This document shows positions 17,326 to 26,967 of a stretch of DNA of 50,179 nucleotides, one piece after another. Position 1 is the first letter of the stretch; the number at the start of each line of letters is the position of its first letter. The stretch comes from Chitinophaga pinensis (GTDB lineage Bacteria > Bacteroidota > Bacteroidia > UKL13-3), in contig CAMBSD010000009.1 of assembly GCA_945870425.1 (NCBI GenBank), forward strand, positions 1 through 50,179, given 5' to 3'. Position numbers and translations under genes: made by a program. The notes beneath the pieces were generated by a model. It was not told the origin of the DNA. It saw only the letters and a program-made list of their open reading frames with translations, and did no database searches.

Positions 17326-17718
17326 ATGAAAAAGACGTTTATTATTTCAATTATAACTAGCGTAGCTTTATTGGTTGCGGCTTGCGGTGGTAGTGACACC
17401 ACAACGCAAGCAAAAAGTACTATAAGTAACAATAATACTGCAAGCACCGAAAGTAAAACTGCAATTTCAATTCCAACAGAGATTGAAGCTTTATTAAGCA
17501 AAAACACCTGCGCTACATGTCACGCTGTAGAAACAAAAATAGTAGGGCCAGCCTATAAAGAAGTAGCGCAAAAAAACTATACACCTGAACAAATGGTTGA
17601 ATTGGTGCACAAACCTAAACCTGAGAATTGGCCTGGTTACGCACCAATGGCTGCCTTGCCTGATGTGCCAGCTGAAGACATCATAAAAATTGCAAATTGG
17701 ATTAACACATTAAAATAA
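17326..17718 (+). CDS. Lipoprotein c-type cytochrome
   Basis: 130 residues from the ATG at 17326. A lipoprotein signal (LLVAAC, Cys20) is followed by a low-complexity Thr/Ser/Asn linker and a single class I cytochrome c domain with heme motif C62-A-T-C65-H66 and probable axial Met108 (YAPMAALP). It should be a membrane-tethered periplasmic electron carrier of the c551 kind. Upstream in-frame residues from 17266 are not part of a lipoprotein signal and are dropped. A strong terminator follows at 17737-17770. Confidence 0.9.
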   Translation: MKKTFIISIITSVALLVAACGGSDTTTQAKSTISNNNTASTESKTAISIPTEIEALLSKNTCATCHAVETKIVGPAYKEVAQKNYTPEQMVELVHKPKPENWPGYAPMAALPDVPAEDIIKIANWINTLK

Positions 17719-17736
17719 AAAATCAAATCTCAATAG

Positions 17737-17770
17737 AGCCGTGTAATTTCAAAATTGCATGGCTTTTTTG
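17737..17770 (+). terminator. Rho-independent terminator after the cytochrome gene
   Basis: The arms agccgtgtaat (17737-17747) and attgcatggct (17754-17764) pair over 11 bp with two G-U pairs and a 6-nt loop, then a T-run to 17769. Confidence 0.9.
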
Positions 17771-17816
17771 TTTTTATCATTCCTATTTTTATCTACAAAC
17801 TACTCTTGAATTAATA

Positions 17817-17824
17817 TACTTTTG
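17817..17824 (+). promoter_or_regulatory. Putative -7 promoter box for the aldehyde dehydrogenase
   Basis: TACTTTTG matches TAnnTTTG and lies 20 nt before the TTG start at 17845, supporting that non-ATG start. Confidence 0.4.
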
Positions 17825-17844
17825 CTCATTATTTTAATATCGCA

Positions 17845-19215
17845 TTGAAAAACTTCGCATCAATAAATCCTTATACTGAAGAGGCATTAAAGCAATATGA
17901 CTTCATCTCTTCATCAGAACTTGAAGAAAAATTAAATTCGGTTCATACACATTTTGAAACATGGAAAAAAAAATCATTTACAGAAAGGGGTGAATACTTC
18001 TTAAAGCTATCCTTTTTATTTAGACGTGATGCTGATAAATTAGCGGAATTGGCTTCTATTGAAATGGGCAAATTAATTCATGAAGCCAAAGCGGAGGTAT
18101 TAAAGTCGGTTTCGGCTTGTGATTTTTACGCTACTCAAAGTGCTCAAATTTTAAAAAGTCACATTACAGAAATTGAAAATAATAATTTAATCGAAATTCA
18201 ATACCAACCGATAGGTGTTGTATTAGGCATCTTTCCTTGGAATTTTCCTTATTGGCAAATCCTACGAAGTGTTATTCCCATTCTAATGAGTGGTAATACC
18301 ATGTTAGTTAAACCTGCACCCAATATACCTCAATGCAGTATTGCACTGCAAGAACTAATAAACGAAGCAGGCTTAGGAGATTATGTAAGAACCATATTTG
18401 CTAATAATTCTCAAATAGAAAATTTGATAGCAGATGAAAGAATAAAGGCAAGTACCCTAACTGGCAGCGAAAAGGCAGGTTCCATTGTGGCATCAACATC
18501 TGCTAAACATATTAAAAAATCAGTTTTAGAGCTTGGGGGAAGCGACCCCTTTATTATACTAGAAGATGCCGATTTGGATGCTTGTATTCCTGTTGCCATA
18601 AATTCGCGTTTTCAAAATAATGGTCAAAGTTGTATAGCAGCAAAGCGTTTCATCATAAACAAAAATATAGCTGAGGCATTCATACAAAAAATTATAGACG
18701 CTACAAAAAAACTTCAAATGGGAAATCCATTAGAAAATGACGTAAACATAGGACCGATTGCTCGCAAAGATTTAATGGAACAATTAAGTAAACAAGTAAT
18801 AGATTCAGTAAATTTGGGAGCGAAACTTTTATTTCAGTCTCAGCAAAAAACGAAACAAGGATACTTCTTCCCTCCTACTATTTTAAGCAATATAAAACCT
18901 GAAATGCCTGCATATAGTCAAGAATTATTTGGACCTGTTATGAGTTTATTTGTGGTAGAAAATGATAGAGAAGCCATACAATTAGCTAATGATACACAAT
19001 TTGGATTGGGGGCATCAGTTTGGAGTAAAAACTTATATAGGGCAAAAGAGATTGCTGAACAAATTGAGAGTGGACAGGTTTTTATAAATAGGTTGGTAAG
19101 AAGCGATGTTAGGTTCCCATTTGGCGGAATAAAACATTCAGGATTTGGAAGAGAGTTAGGTGAGTTTGGTTTAAAAGAATTTTGCAATATCAAGTCCATC
19201 ATCACTCAAGGTTAA
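17845..19215 (+). CDS. Aldehyde dehydrogenase, succinate-semialdehyde-type
   Basis: 456 residues of the NAD(P)-dependent aldehyde dehydrogenase superfamily. Catalytic Cys263 (NNGQSCIAAKRF), general base Glu229 (LELGGSDPF) and Asn133 (FPWNFPYW) are present. The NNGQSC context and the overall short length fit the succinate-semialdehyde dehydrogenase branch, but the exact aldehyde cannot be fixed from sequence alone. The start is a TTG at 17845; the first residues (KNFASINPYTEE) fit the family N-terminus, and a promoter box lies just upstream. It stands alone between two terminators. Confidence 0.88.
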   Translation: MKNFASINPYTEEALKQYDFISSSELEEKLNSVHTHFETWKKKSFTERGEYFLKLSFLFRRDADKLAELASIEMGKLIHEAKAEVLKSVSACDFYATQSAQILKSHITEIENNNLIEIQYQPIGVVLGIFPWNFPYWQILRSVIPILMSGNTMLVKPAPNIPQCSIALQELINEAGLGDYVRTIFANNSQIENLIADERIKASTLTGSEKAGSIVASTSAKHIKKSVLELGGSDPFIILEDADLDACIPVAINSRFQNNGQSCIAAKRFIINKNIAEAFIQKIIDATKKLQMGNPLENDVNIGPIARKDLMEQLSKQVIDSVNLGAKLLFQSQQKTKQGYFFPPTILSNIKPEMPAYSQELFGPVMSLFVVENDREAIQLANDTQFGLGASVWSKNLYRAKEIAEQIESGQVFINRLVRSDVRFPFGGIKHSGFGRELGEFGLKEFCNIKSIITQG

Positions 19216-19361
19216 AGCCAAGAATAAGCTACTTTCAACATTCAAAAAAATAGAGTTAAAGCATAAAGATGACCCTATCGAAAGGAATTAAGTCCTGTTT
19301 CTGACATTAAAATATTGTTTCAATTCATTCACAAAGATTTTCAATACAAAAGAATACAAAT

Positions 19362-19397
19362 AATAAGGCCTCCAAACTTTCGTTTGGAGGCCTTATT
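19362..19397. terminator. Strong hairpin terminator between convergent genes
   Basis: The arms aataaggcctccaaac (19362-19377) and gtttggaggccttatt (19382-19397) form a perfect 16-bp stem with a TTTC loop. It lies 17 nt past the stop of the giant minus-strand gene and 146 nt past the dehydrogenase stop. Both sides are AT-rich but without a long T-run, so it may serve both strands and protect the 3' end of the giant transcript. Confidence 0.8.
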
Positions 19398-19414
19398 GGT
19401 ATTTGATTTTAAGA

Positions 19415-22400
19415 TTATCTAATCAATGTTATAGAACCACGAGCTTGTTGTTCTGAACGACCTCTGAATCTGTAATTTAATACATAATAATAAACGCCTT
19501 CAGCACATTCTGAACCATCATTGAAACTCTTACCGTTCCATTTTACATTTGGATCAGTTGACTCAAATACTTTTGTTCCCCAACGATTATAAATAACCAT
19601 TTCGTATTTGTCATATCCTTGAATATCTACCTTAAAATCATCGTTTGTACCATCACTGCCCGGTGTGAATACATTAGGTATCTTAATTTTGAATTCAACA
19701 TTGTTATATATTGTCTTACAAATTGAATCTGGACAAGTTGGATTGCTAGTACTTGCTTGCAAGCAAATAGTAAATGTTCCAATATCATCAGCAAAATCAA
19801 GATTCATTAGATTAATATTTGGTTGGTCTGCTCTAACAAAAACTTTAGGATTTTCCCAAATTTTACGATTAGTATCCTTAAGTGGTGATTTAAGTGAACC
19901 GTCAGGAGCGAATACTGTCCAAGTATACACATCCGACAAGGCTGTATCAGAGAGATTGACAAAACTAAATATACCTTTAGTAGCAGTAGTGTCAATTCTA
20001 AAGTCAGCTTTGGTCGAAGTTGTAAATACCGTTACAGTATCACTTCTTTCGCAAGAGGCAATAGCTTCAGGAGAAGTTAATCCAAGAGAACGAATAAACC
20101 TGCTTGAAGAACCCACTATGTTATATGTTCCTCTTTCGGTAAATCTATATTGGAACGAACTATCACCTAAATAACTAGTTTTTAACAAACTATCAATTTT
20201 TCTTGTATAAGCTGAATCCCAAATATCAAATGTAAAGCGATTGATTGAATCAAAGTTCGACTTGTTTCTTATTTTGAAAATGTCACCTACACACATTCTT
20301 TGCTTAGATGTTTCTATTTTCACTTCAGGAGGAGCGACCACATATACCCTAATTGGAGGTTCGTTTCCACCAAATGTATCTGGCACACTAATAATAGGAC
20401 ATGAAGCATTACCTGCATCTATATTATCTACACCCAAGGCTGTTATATAGTAAATTCCAGGCTTATCATAACTAAATGTGGCTTCTTGTGTATTAGACCA
20501 ATTTAACCTTGCTTGATCTCGGTATTGGTTGCCAGACTGGACAATGGTTAATTGGGTAGCTGTATCTCTTGGATCTCGTCTATCAATATCAGGCGTACTC
20601 AGAACCCTTACACTATAAGGAACACAACCAACACTATCAGAAAGAAGCTTAATCTTAGGCCTTGGACCATTTAAGAATATTTCTTGATTAATGGTATCGG
20701 TACAGCCTTGTTCAGTATATACTGCCAATTGAACTATAAATTTACCATTCTGCCTGTAATCGTATATAGGATTTCGAATAATTGATTGGTAGTTAAATGG
20801 CGTTTTCTTTCTATCACCAAACCACCAGAATACATCAGTAATCTGATCACAAGGAGAACCATCAACTTTCCTACAACTGTCAGTTCCTGTCGTTTGCGGA
20901 TATGCAATTGATGAATCAAATAATTGAACTGTATCTCGACAATTAAAAGCGAGGATATTACTCTTACTAGTGAATTTAGGTCTTGGTTCCATTACATAAA
21001 TATACCTAAAGCATGTATCCCAATATCCGGCACTATCTCTTGTGTACATACTCACTTTATACTTACCCGCTTTGGTAAATTTGTGCTTAGGCACTTGTAC
21101 CATATTTGCATCCGTTATACCATCTGATTCCCAATCCCAATAAATACGCTCTTTGAAATAGGTTCTTTGCAAACCTGTAACAGGGTCAGTCCAAAATGTA
21201 GGAGGTGTACCAAATGTTTTGAAAGTATCAATTGGATAGCCATAACTAGCATTTCTCCAATCGTCAAAAGATCTAATTGAAGGTAACCATGGATCAGCAG
21301 TAAAAGGGAAAGTATCAACAGCTATATCTGGTCTGTAGAAACATTGGTATGGAATCCAATACCTAACATAATCCACAAATTGAACCTCTTCCCCTAAACA
21401 AACCAAGGTATCAGATACATAGAAAGTATCGATAATTCCAATGGCTACAGATCTTTGATATCCTCTAGCACAACCATTTTGTGCTCTTAAAATCCTTTGA
21501 ATAGGGGTTACTTCCCATCTTCTTCCATCGGCAGCCACACTATTTGGATCTTTCATCTCAAAAGAGGTTAAATTATATTTATGTTTAACGGGAGCTAAAA
21601 AGAATGCAGAATCATAAATATACTTAACGGTATCAATTTTCTGAGGCGGTAATCGTTTTTGTTTATCGCCACATTGCCAAATGGTATCTATCCTTAAGTC
21701 AATTCTAACACGTTTACCCACATCAAAAACACTATCCAAGTATACTTTAGGATTGGTTGGATCTTGTCTATCTATAGTGAATCGTTTCCTTGCTACAGGA
21801 ATAGGTGTAGTTTGCTCACCTGTAACATAGAATGAATCAACTGTTTCAAATCCATCACCCCAAATCCATGCATCAGATAACATAAATTTTTGAACAGGCA
21901 GCGTAGGCACACAAGTAACTGTATCACCTCTACCTCTAAGTAAGTTACTACAAAAATAAACATTGGTATCAGCTTTGGTATACGGCAATACATTAAAGGC
22001 TGCTTCCAAACCCAGGATTTGAATAAAATTATGGTACCAAATAGTATCCGACAAACAATCCGGATCTGGCTTGCTACAATCAGTTCCATTACATCCATTT
22101 CCTATAATCAAACCTACTGTTATGAATCCATCACGCTGAGCAGCTAAAGCTCCCATATGCCCAAAACCTGTGGCAGCTGGAGATTGATAGTGAGTCCAGT
22201 TTACACCTGTTCCACCACCATCATTGATACTAGTCCAAAGCGTCATGGGATTAAACTGACCTGTATTATTATAAGCTGGGTAAGCATATCCACCGGTATT
22301 AACTGGCGAATTAGAAGCATCAAATGGAACAAAAGCATCAAGCACACAAGGCGTATTATCATTCCTATCGAATAATGAATCGTAATTAAATAACAAATAA

Positions 22401-25315
22401 GATCTACCACATGATGGAGCCGTTTTACCCGCCAAAACATTGGAAAGTTCAAATCCAACACCAGTGCGAGGTCCTAAATCAAGCCCAGGGCATTCTTTAC
22501 CATCTGGATTTTTGCCTAATCCCCAAGCGTCTGCTTTCATGAATTGTAATTGTGTATTTGAACTTCCATTACAATCAAACTTTGATAGTAATGTATCATC
22601 AACATATTTGTAAATAGAATCTAATCCGGTAAGTTTACTTTTAATTGGGAATTGCCTTCTAACTATACCTTTTTCATCTACAATAAATGAATCAGAGGCT
22701 TCTGAAGCGTTATTTGATGAATCTTGCATGAATAATCTTACTGTAATACATTGGGTTATAACCCTATTGAAAATGTATCTATACAAAGACATTTTCGTTC
22801 CAGGTACCTTTTGTTTACCTCTATATCTTCTTAGTGCACCATTTGGTAGTGTGTCTAATGGATCGGTTATGGTTACAAATGTAGAAGTATCAAAACGGGT
22901 TCCTGCTGGAATGGTGTAATATTTAACTTTTCCATTTTCTCTGTAAAATGGATAACCTAAAGCAGCAGCAATCGGATCTGGAATTGGAGCGTTGGTGGTT
23001 ATAGGTGTATTTGGCCTTAAATCATTTGGCCACATATTGGTCATGGTATCAATTCGGGTAGGGAAAGCATATAATGGTTTATTCCAAGATGATGTATCAA
23101 TAGGTTGAACCCAATTTTTTCCAGCTGGAGGTACTTCATTAGTAGGCCATTTAGTATATCCTATAGCCCATCTAGTTGTATCATAAGGTGGATAATCATG
23201 TCCATTTAAATGCCAATTAAATAATTGCTCCCAACCCTGATATGTATGAATTGGCAATGTATCATGAGACCAACGACATTGTTGCAAACGTCCGTCATAG
23301 GCACGACCATTATTAATAAAATGACCATCTGTATTGTTGGCCATGTTACCAGCATCAGTAAATAATCTCCTTCCATTTTGAGGTGGATACAGATGAGGTG
23401 TAGAGTATGAAGTACATGCTGGAGCCCATCTTTGATCACCAAAATCCCATTTAATATACAAATGTTCAGACTGATATACAGTTGAATTATTAATAAACCA
23501 TACTGGTCGATCAGCTGGACATTGAGATTGCTGGTAAGGGAAAATAATATCTTTGTTCCAAACCGGAGGATTTGGCGGTGCTGGATTTGGAATACTCACA
23601 CTTGGACCTAAAATATTTACACCATATCCAAATAGTTTTGAATTATCAATGTATTTGCTCGAATCTCGAATATCTGATGAAAAGAAACGGAAAGATAGCA
23701 TACTATCAGTTGGTATAACATAGTATGGCAAACTATCTCTCGTAAATTGCACTTTCTTCAAATTATTGCCATACATATACCAAGGCTGATAAACAGTATC
23801 AATTGGTCCAACTATAGTATCCAACCTATTGTAAAAATTTTTGTATAAAGAATATTTACCAAAGCTAGGGTTGGCAGATAAAATTGGATTCAATTTTCTT
23901 CCATAAAAAGTATTAAATCGAGGAGGATTAGCCCAATCAACTGTAACACCGGCTAAACCGGCCTGATTAAATTGTGAATATTTAGGGTCTAAAATAGTAT
24001 CTACTCTAGAGTAATAAAAGAATGTATCAGCAGGTTGATTAGGGCAATATAAAACTAAAAATGGATAATATTGACCTGTTGATTGATATTTGTATGGGTC
24101 TGCAGGATTTTGGTCATCCTTATAGCATAAAGGAGGCTGCTGCTGATTAGGATCATTATAATTCCAAGTCCAGTGAATATCACTTGCACCAATTCCTCTA
24201 AGTGGATAATTATTGTAGAGGAAAATTTGCGCTTGATCTGGGCTTAAACAAACGGAGTCCCCCGCAAATTCAGTTGCCCCATCAAATGGGTCCGTTCTTC
24301 TAGCTTGCAAATCTATCCTAATAACAATATTTTCTGGCCATACTTGGCTAGGATCCATAGAAACAGAGAAACTATCAGAACATACTGAACGCTTGTCATA
24401 AATTACCAAAGAAGGATTAAAACGACCCTCCTTTTTATATGTATACAAAAATTTAGCACCCAAATAGGTGTTTAATTCTTGCTGAGTAGCTGGGTTACTA
24501 GATACAATTACTGAATCATCACCAAAGTACCATTTAAATGATTTCACTTGGTTTGGGGCTATATTGGATGCATTTAAAAAGCTGTAGGTAGAGTAATTAC
24601 AAGAGGCTTTTCCTTCTACAAAAAAACGAGATTTTACATTAGGTGCAATATAAACTCTCTTTCTATCCACAGCGGCTACACTGTTTATACAACCAAGGGA
24701 GTCTGAAACTTGTAATGAAACAGCAAAACTTCCATACAAACCATATCTATGATAAACAGTATCACTTAAATCGTCTAATGTATTACCATCCCCGAAAATC
24801 CAATATGCGCTGGCAATTCCATTACTTGGCAGCACAGGATTTTTAAGAGATAAATTTCTAAATCCGTTAAAATTATTGGCTAAACATTGAGAGTCTAAAG
24901 TAATGGTTTTGTATGCAACAACAGGCAAACTGTATACAGTATCAAGCCAAGTGCTTGTGTATGTTGGACCACCATTTTTAATCTTTGTGATACCTGTAAT
25001 GGTATAAATACCAGGTGCTTTATATACATAGTTGTATGCATTATTTATTGGCCCTCCGGGAGCAGATGGCTTGTTGATGACCGCATCAACATCTCCATTA
25101 CCAAATTTTATGGTATAAGATTGCACATCCATAGGATTGATGTTTACCAAATCAAAGGTAAATACCGTTTGTTGACCCAAACAAAGAATGTTTGGTCCAA
25201 CTCTGATATTGGATGATTGCGCTCTGACAGCAGCCAAACCAATCAAGAAAATGGATAGAAAGAGAAAAAGTCCCTTGCCCCATTTGTAGGTCTTCGTTAA
25301 ATATATGTTTTGCAT
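19415..25315 (-). CDS. Giant T9SS type B surface protein with PKD-like domains
   Basis: 1966 residues. A signal peptide (LFLFLSIFLIGLAAVRA, then Gln) precedes a very long chain of PKD/Ig-like beta domains (repeated forms such as YTIKFGNGD, AYWIFGDGN, VFWWFGDRKK, WDWESDG). The last 90 residues are the gliding-motility-associated C-terminal domain: PNVFTPGSDGTNDDF, IYNRWGTKVFES, WNGKSF, GVYYYVLNY, ending in ITLIR. This directs export by the type IX system and surface attachment. The many Asp, Tyr and Pro residues and PKD folds suggest a cell-surface adhesin or gliding or matrix protein; no catalytic domain was seen. It lies 70 nt downstream of the putative anti-sigma gene and is likely in the sigma operon. 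Confidence 0.9.
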   Translation of the reverse strand: MQNIYLTKTYKWGKGLFLFLSIFLIGLAAVRAQSSNIRVGPNILCLGQQTVFTFDLVNINPMDVQSYTIKFGNGDVDAVINKPSAPGGPINNAYNYVYKAPGIYTITGITKIKNGGPTYTSTWLDTVYSLPVVAYKTITLDSQCLANNFNGFRNLSLKNPVLPSNGIASAYWIFGDGNTLDDLSDTVYHRYGLYGSFAVSLQVSDSLGCINSVAAVDRKRVYIAPNVKSRFFVEGKASCNYSTYSFLNASNIAPNQVKSFKWYFGDDSVIVSSNPATQQELNTYLGAKFLYTYKKEGRFNPSLVIYDKRSVCSDSFSVSMDPSQVWPENIVIRIDLQARRTDPFDGATEFAGDSVCLSPDQAQIFLYNNYPLRGIGASDIHWTWNYNDPNQQQPPLCYKDDQNPADPYKYQSTGQYYPFLVLYCPNQPADTFFYYSRVDTILDPKYSQFNQAGLAGVTVDWANPPRFNTFYGRKLNPILSANPSFGKYSLYKNFYNRLDTIVGPIDTVYQPWYMYGNNLKKVQFTRDSLPYYVIPTDSMLSFRFFSSDIRDSSKYIDNSKLFGYGVNILGPSVSIPNPAPPNPPVWNKDIIFPYQQSQCPADRPVWFINNSTVYQSEHLYIKWDFGDQRWAPACTSYSTPHLYPPQNGRRLFTDAGNMANNTDGHFINNGRAYDGRLQQCRWSHDTLPIHTYQGWEQLFNWHLNGHDYPPYDTTRWAIGYTKWPTNEVPPAGKNWVQPIDTSSWNKPLYAFPTRIDTMTNMWPNDLRPNTPITTNAPIPDPIAAALGYPFYRENGKVKYYTIPAGTRFDTSTFVTITDPLDTLPNGALRRYRGKQKVPGTKMSLYRYIFNRVITQCITVRLFMQDSSNNASEASDSFIVDEKGIVRRQFPIKSKLTGLDSIYKYVDDTLLSKFDCNGSSNTQLQFMKADAWGLGKNPDGKECPGLDLGPRTGVGFELSNVLAGKTAPSCGRSYLLFNYDSLFDRNDNTPCVLDAFVPFDASNSPVNTGGYAYPAYNNTGQFNPMTLWTSINDGGGTGVNWTHYQSPAATGFGHMGALAAQRDGFITVGLIIGNGCNGTDCSKPDPDCLSDTIWYHNFIQILGLEAAFNVLPYTKADTNVYFCSNLLRGRGDTVTCVPTLPVQKFMLSDAWIWGDGFETVDSFYVTGEQTTPIPVARKRFTIDRQDPTNPKVYLDSVFDVGKRVRIDLRIDTIWQCGDKQKRLPPQKIDTVKYIYDSAFFLAPVKHKYNLTSFEMKDPNSVAADGRRWEVTPIQRILRAQNGCARGYQRSVAIGIIDTFYVSDTLVCLGEEVQFVDYVRYWIPYQCFYRPDIAVDTFPFTADPWLPSIRSFDDWRNASYGYPIDTFKTFGTPPTFWTDPVTGLQRTYFKERIYWDWESDGITDANMVQVPKHKFTKAGKYKVSMYTRDSAGYWDTCFRYIYVMEPRPKFTSKSNILAFNCRDTVQLFDSSIAYPQTTGTDSCRKVDGSPCDQITDVFWWFGDRKKTPFNYQSIIRNPIYDYRQNGKFIVQLAVYTEQGCTDTINQEIFLNGPRPKIKLLSDSVGCVPYSVRVLSTPDIDRRDPRDTATQLTIVQSGNQYRDQARLNWSNTQEATFSYDKPGIYYITALGVDNIDAGNASCPIISVPDTFGGNEPPIRVYVVAPPEVKIETSKQRMCVGDIFKIRNKSNFDSINRFTFDIWDSAYTRKIDSLLKTSYLGDSSFQYRFTERGTYNIVGSSSRFIRSLGLTSPEAIASCERSDTVTVFTTSTKADFRIDTTATKGIFSFVNLSDTALSDVYTWTVFAPDGSLKSPLKDTNRKIWENPKVFVRADQPNINLMNLDFADDIGTFTICLQASTSNPTCPDSICKTIYNNVEFKIKIPNVFTPGSDGTNDDFKVDIQGYDKYEMVIYNRWGTKVFESTDPNVKWNGKSFNDGSECAEGVYYYVLNYRFRGRSEQQARGSITLIR

Positions 25316-25385
25316 GGTTTTATATGATTTTCTCTCTAATTATAATTTTGCTAACTTATCTATTAATTTTTACTTATTCAACAAC

Positions 25386-26294
25386 TTATCTTGTTAAAAG
25401 AATAAATCCTGATTTTTGTCGAAATTCTTCTATTCCTTTGTATTGATAATCAAACATATAAAAGTACTTGCCCGGTTCACAATTTTCTCCCGATTTGAAA
25501 TGTTGACCATTCCAACGAATATCTTTCTTGAAACTTTCAAAAACCATGTTGGCTTTTGAGTCGAAAATCCTTAGTCTATAGGTGCTTTCATTTTCTATTT
25601 TAATAACAAACTCCTTATTCAAATTATCATCATCACCAGGTGTGAAAGTGTTTGGAATTTCAGGAGCTATTAAGGTATCAACATCGGCTAAAGTAGAGGT
25701 TTGGGTGATAAGTTCCGGTTCTATTATGGTTACGTTTTCAACTATAGGAGTTTTCACAATTACCTTTTCGACCAGAGTTGGTAGTTGCGGTGTTTCATTT
25801 ACTGACGACCTTAGTTCGGCTTTTAGCTCTTCATTTTCAATATTAGAAGACTTTTGAGCAATGCCATTTTCAAACATAATACTTTTTTCAGCAATTGGCT
25901 TGCTAAGCTGATGTTTGCGCTCAAAAATAAGGTCTGAACTAGGAGGAATTATTGGCCTTTCATCAACAATATAAGGTTCATCAACGATTGAAGGATTATC
26001 CTTAAGTGCAGGAGCTTGAACATTTGAGCTATTTGAAACTTGTACAATTTTATCCTCACTTAAAATTACTACAGAAGCTCCTATTGAAGTAACAAATAAA
26101 GAGAACATTATGGCTTTAGAGGCAACCGACATAGATTTAACAGCCGAAACAAATTTACTCGTTGCAGATGCATTGCCCATTGCAGGGTGCTGACTCAAAC
26201 TTTGCCAAACCTCAGCGGGGGGCTCAGGAGCAAAGGAGTCGAACTGCTGCTTTAGCAAATCGTCAAATTGTTCTATGTTATCTATCTTTTTCAA
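25386..26294 (-). CDS. Putative anti-sigma protein with membrane helix and CHU_C-like periplasmic domain
   Basis: 302 residues in three parts. Residues 1-58 are cytoplasmic, with the FAPEPPAEVWQSL motif typical of Bacteroidota proteins paired with ECF sigma factors. Residues 60-78 form one membrane helix (AIMFSLFVTSIGASVVIL). A long Pro/Glu/Ile/Val-rich linker follows, and residues 211-302 match the gliding-motility-associated C-terminal domain (PNTFTPGDDDNLNKEF, WNGQHF, GKYFYMFDYQYKG, ending ILLTR). The core IYNRWG motif is degenerate (IFDSKAN). There is no cleavable signal peptide, so the protein should stay in the inner membrane. The start overlaps the sigma gene by 17 nt. The anti-sigma role is inferred from context and architecture. 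Confidence 0.75.
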   Translation of the reverse strand: MKKIDNIEQFDDLLKQQFDSFAPEPPAEVWQSLSQHPAMGNASATSKFVSAVKSMSVASKAIMFSLFVTSIGASVVILSEDKIVQVSNSSNVQAPALKDNPSIVDEPYIVDERPIIPPSSDLIFERKHQLSKPIAEKSIMFENGIAQKSSNIENEELKAELRSSVNETPQLPTLVEKVIVKTPIVENVTIIEPELITQTSTLADVDTLIAPEIPNTFTPGDDDNLNKEFVIKIENESTYRLRIFDSKANMVFESFKKDIRWNGQHFKSGENCEPGKYFYMFDYQYKGIEEFRQKSGFILLTR

Positions 26295-26832
26295 TATGAA
26301 TGTTTAACTTCTTTAGTTCGCTTGCAAAAGCAACTCTAGCTCTAGATAATTGTGATTTGGAAGTTCCTTCGCTAATCTCCATGATCTCAGCTATTTCAGC
26401 ATGGCTATACCCTTCAATGGCATATAGATTCAGTACTGTTTTATACCCAAGTGCCAAATTATTCATTGCAATTAGCAGCTCTTTTTGAGAAATTCTTTCT
26501 AAAGAAAAACTGCTAAACGATATTTCAACTTGCTCGTATACATCGCTTTGACCTGTATGTACTTTGTTTGATCGATAAAACTCGAGCGCTGTATTTACCA
26601 TCACTCTTTTAATCCAACCTTCAAAACTGCCTTTAGCAGAATATTGCGAAATTTTGGAGAAGATTTTTATAAAACCTTCTTGCAAAATATCCTTTGCATC
26701 ATCTGGATTTTGGCTATATCTTAAACAAATGCCATATAGAACACGCGAAAAATAATCATACAATTGCTTTTGGGCTTTTGATTCTCCCTGAATGCATCGT
26801 TTAATTAAATTTTCGTCAAATGGTACACTCAC
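26278..26832 (-). CDS. ECF-type RNA polymerase sigma factor
   Basis: 184 residues with sigma-70 region 2 (LRYSQNPDDAKDILQEGFIKIF, then FEGWIKRVMVNTALEFYR) and region 4 (AIEGYSHAEIAEIMEISEGTSKSQLSRAR), with no region 3, as in ECF sigma factors. It should direct RNA polymerase to a small regulon and be held inactive by the membrane protein encoded directly downstream, whose start overlaps its end by 17 nt. The start codon is GTG at 26832; no ATG fits. The likely regulon includes its own operon and perhaps the divergent surface-protein gene (inference). Confidence 0.9.
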   Translation of the reverse strand: MSVPFDENLIKRCIQGESKAQKQLYDYFSRVLYGICLRYSQNPDDAKDILQEGFIKIFSKISQYSAKGSFEGWIKRVMVNTALEFYRSNKVHTGQSDVYEQVEISFSSFSLERISQKELLIAMNNLALGYKTVLNLYAIEGYSHAEIAEIMEISEGTSKSQLSRARVAFASELKKLNIHIEKDR

Positions 26833-26900
26833 TTTTGTATTCTGTTAGCTATGATGATTAATTTTTAAAGATGGTTGCAAGCATAAAACTTTTTTTTATT

Positions 26901-26930
26901 TTTTAGAGGGGGACTGAAGTCCACCGCTAT
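26901..26930. repeat. Possible short palindromic element in the sigma/surface-protein divergent region
   Basis: ggactgaagtcc (26911-26922) is an inverted repeat with 5-bp arms and a 2-nt centre, set in GC-rich flanks (gaggg before, accgc after) that contrast with the AT-rich surroundings. It resembles dispersed palindromic repeats; copy number cannot be checked here. Confidence 0.35.
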
Positions 26931-26934
26931 GGAT

Positions 26935-26967
26935 ATTGTTATTAATTATTTCTTAAAGCTATATTTG
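26935..26967 (+). promoter_or_regulatory. Putative promoter of the divergent T9SS type B gene
   Basis: ATTG (26935-26938, 3 of 4 to the -33 box), a 21-nt spacer and TATATTTG (26960-26967, full TAnnTTTG match). Transcription would start about 25 nt before the TTG start at 26999. Confidence 0.45.

Noticed and set aside
19665-20174. A 169-codon plus-strand open frame
   Set aside because: It is antisense to the conserved C-terminal part of the giant T9SS protein, has no signal or family motif, and reflects the composition of the real gene.
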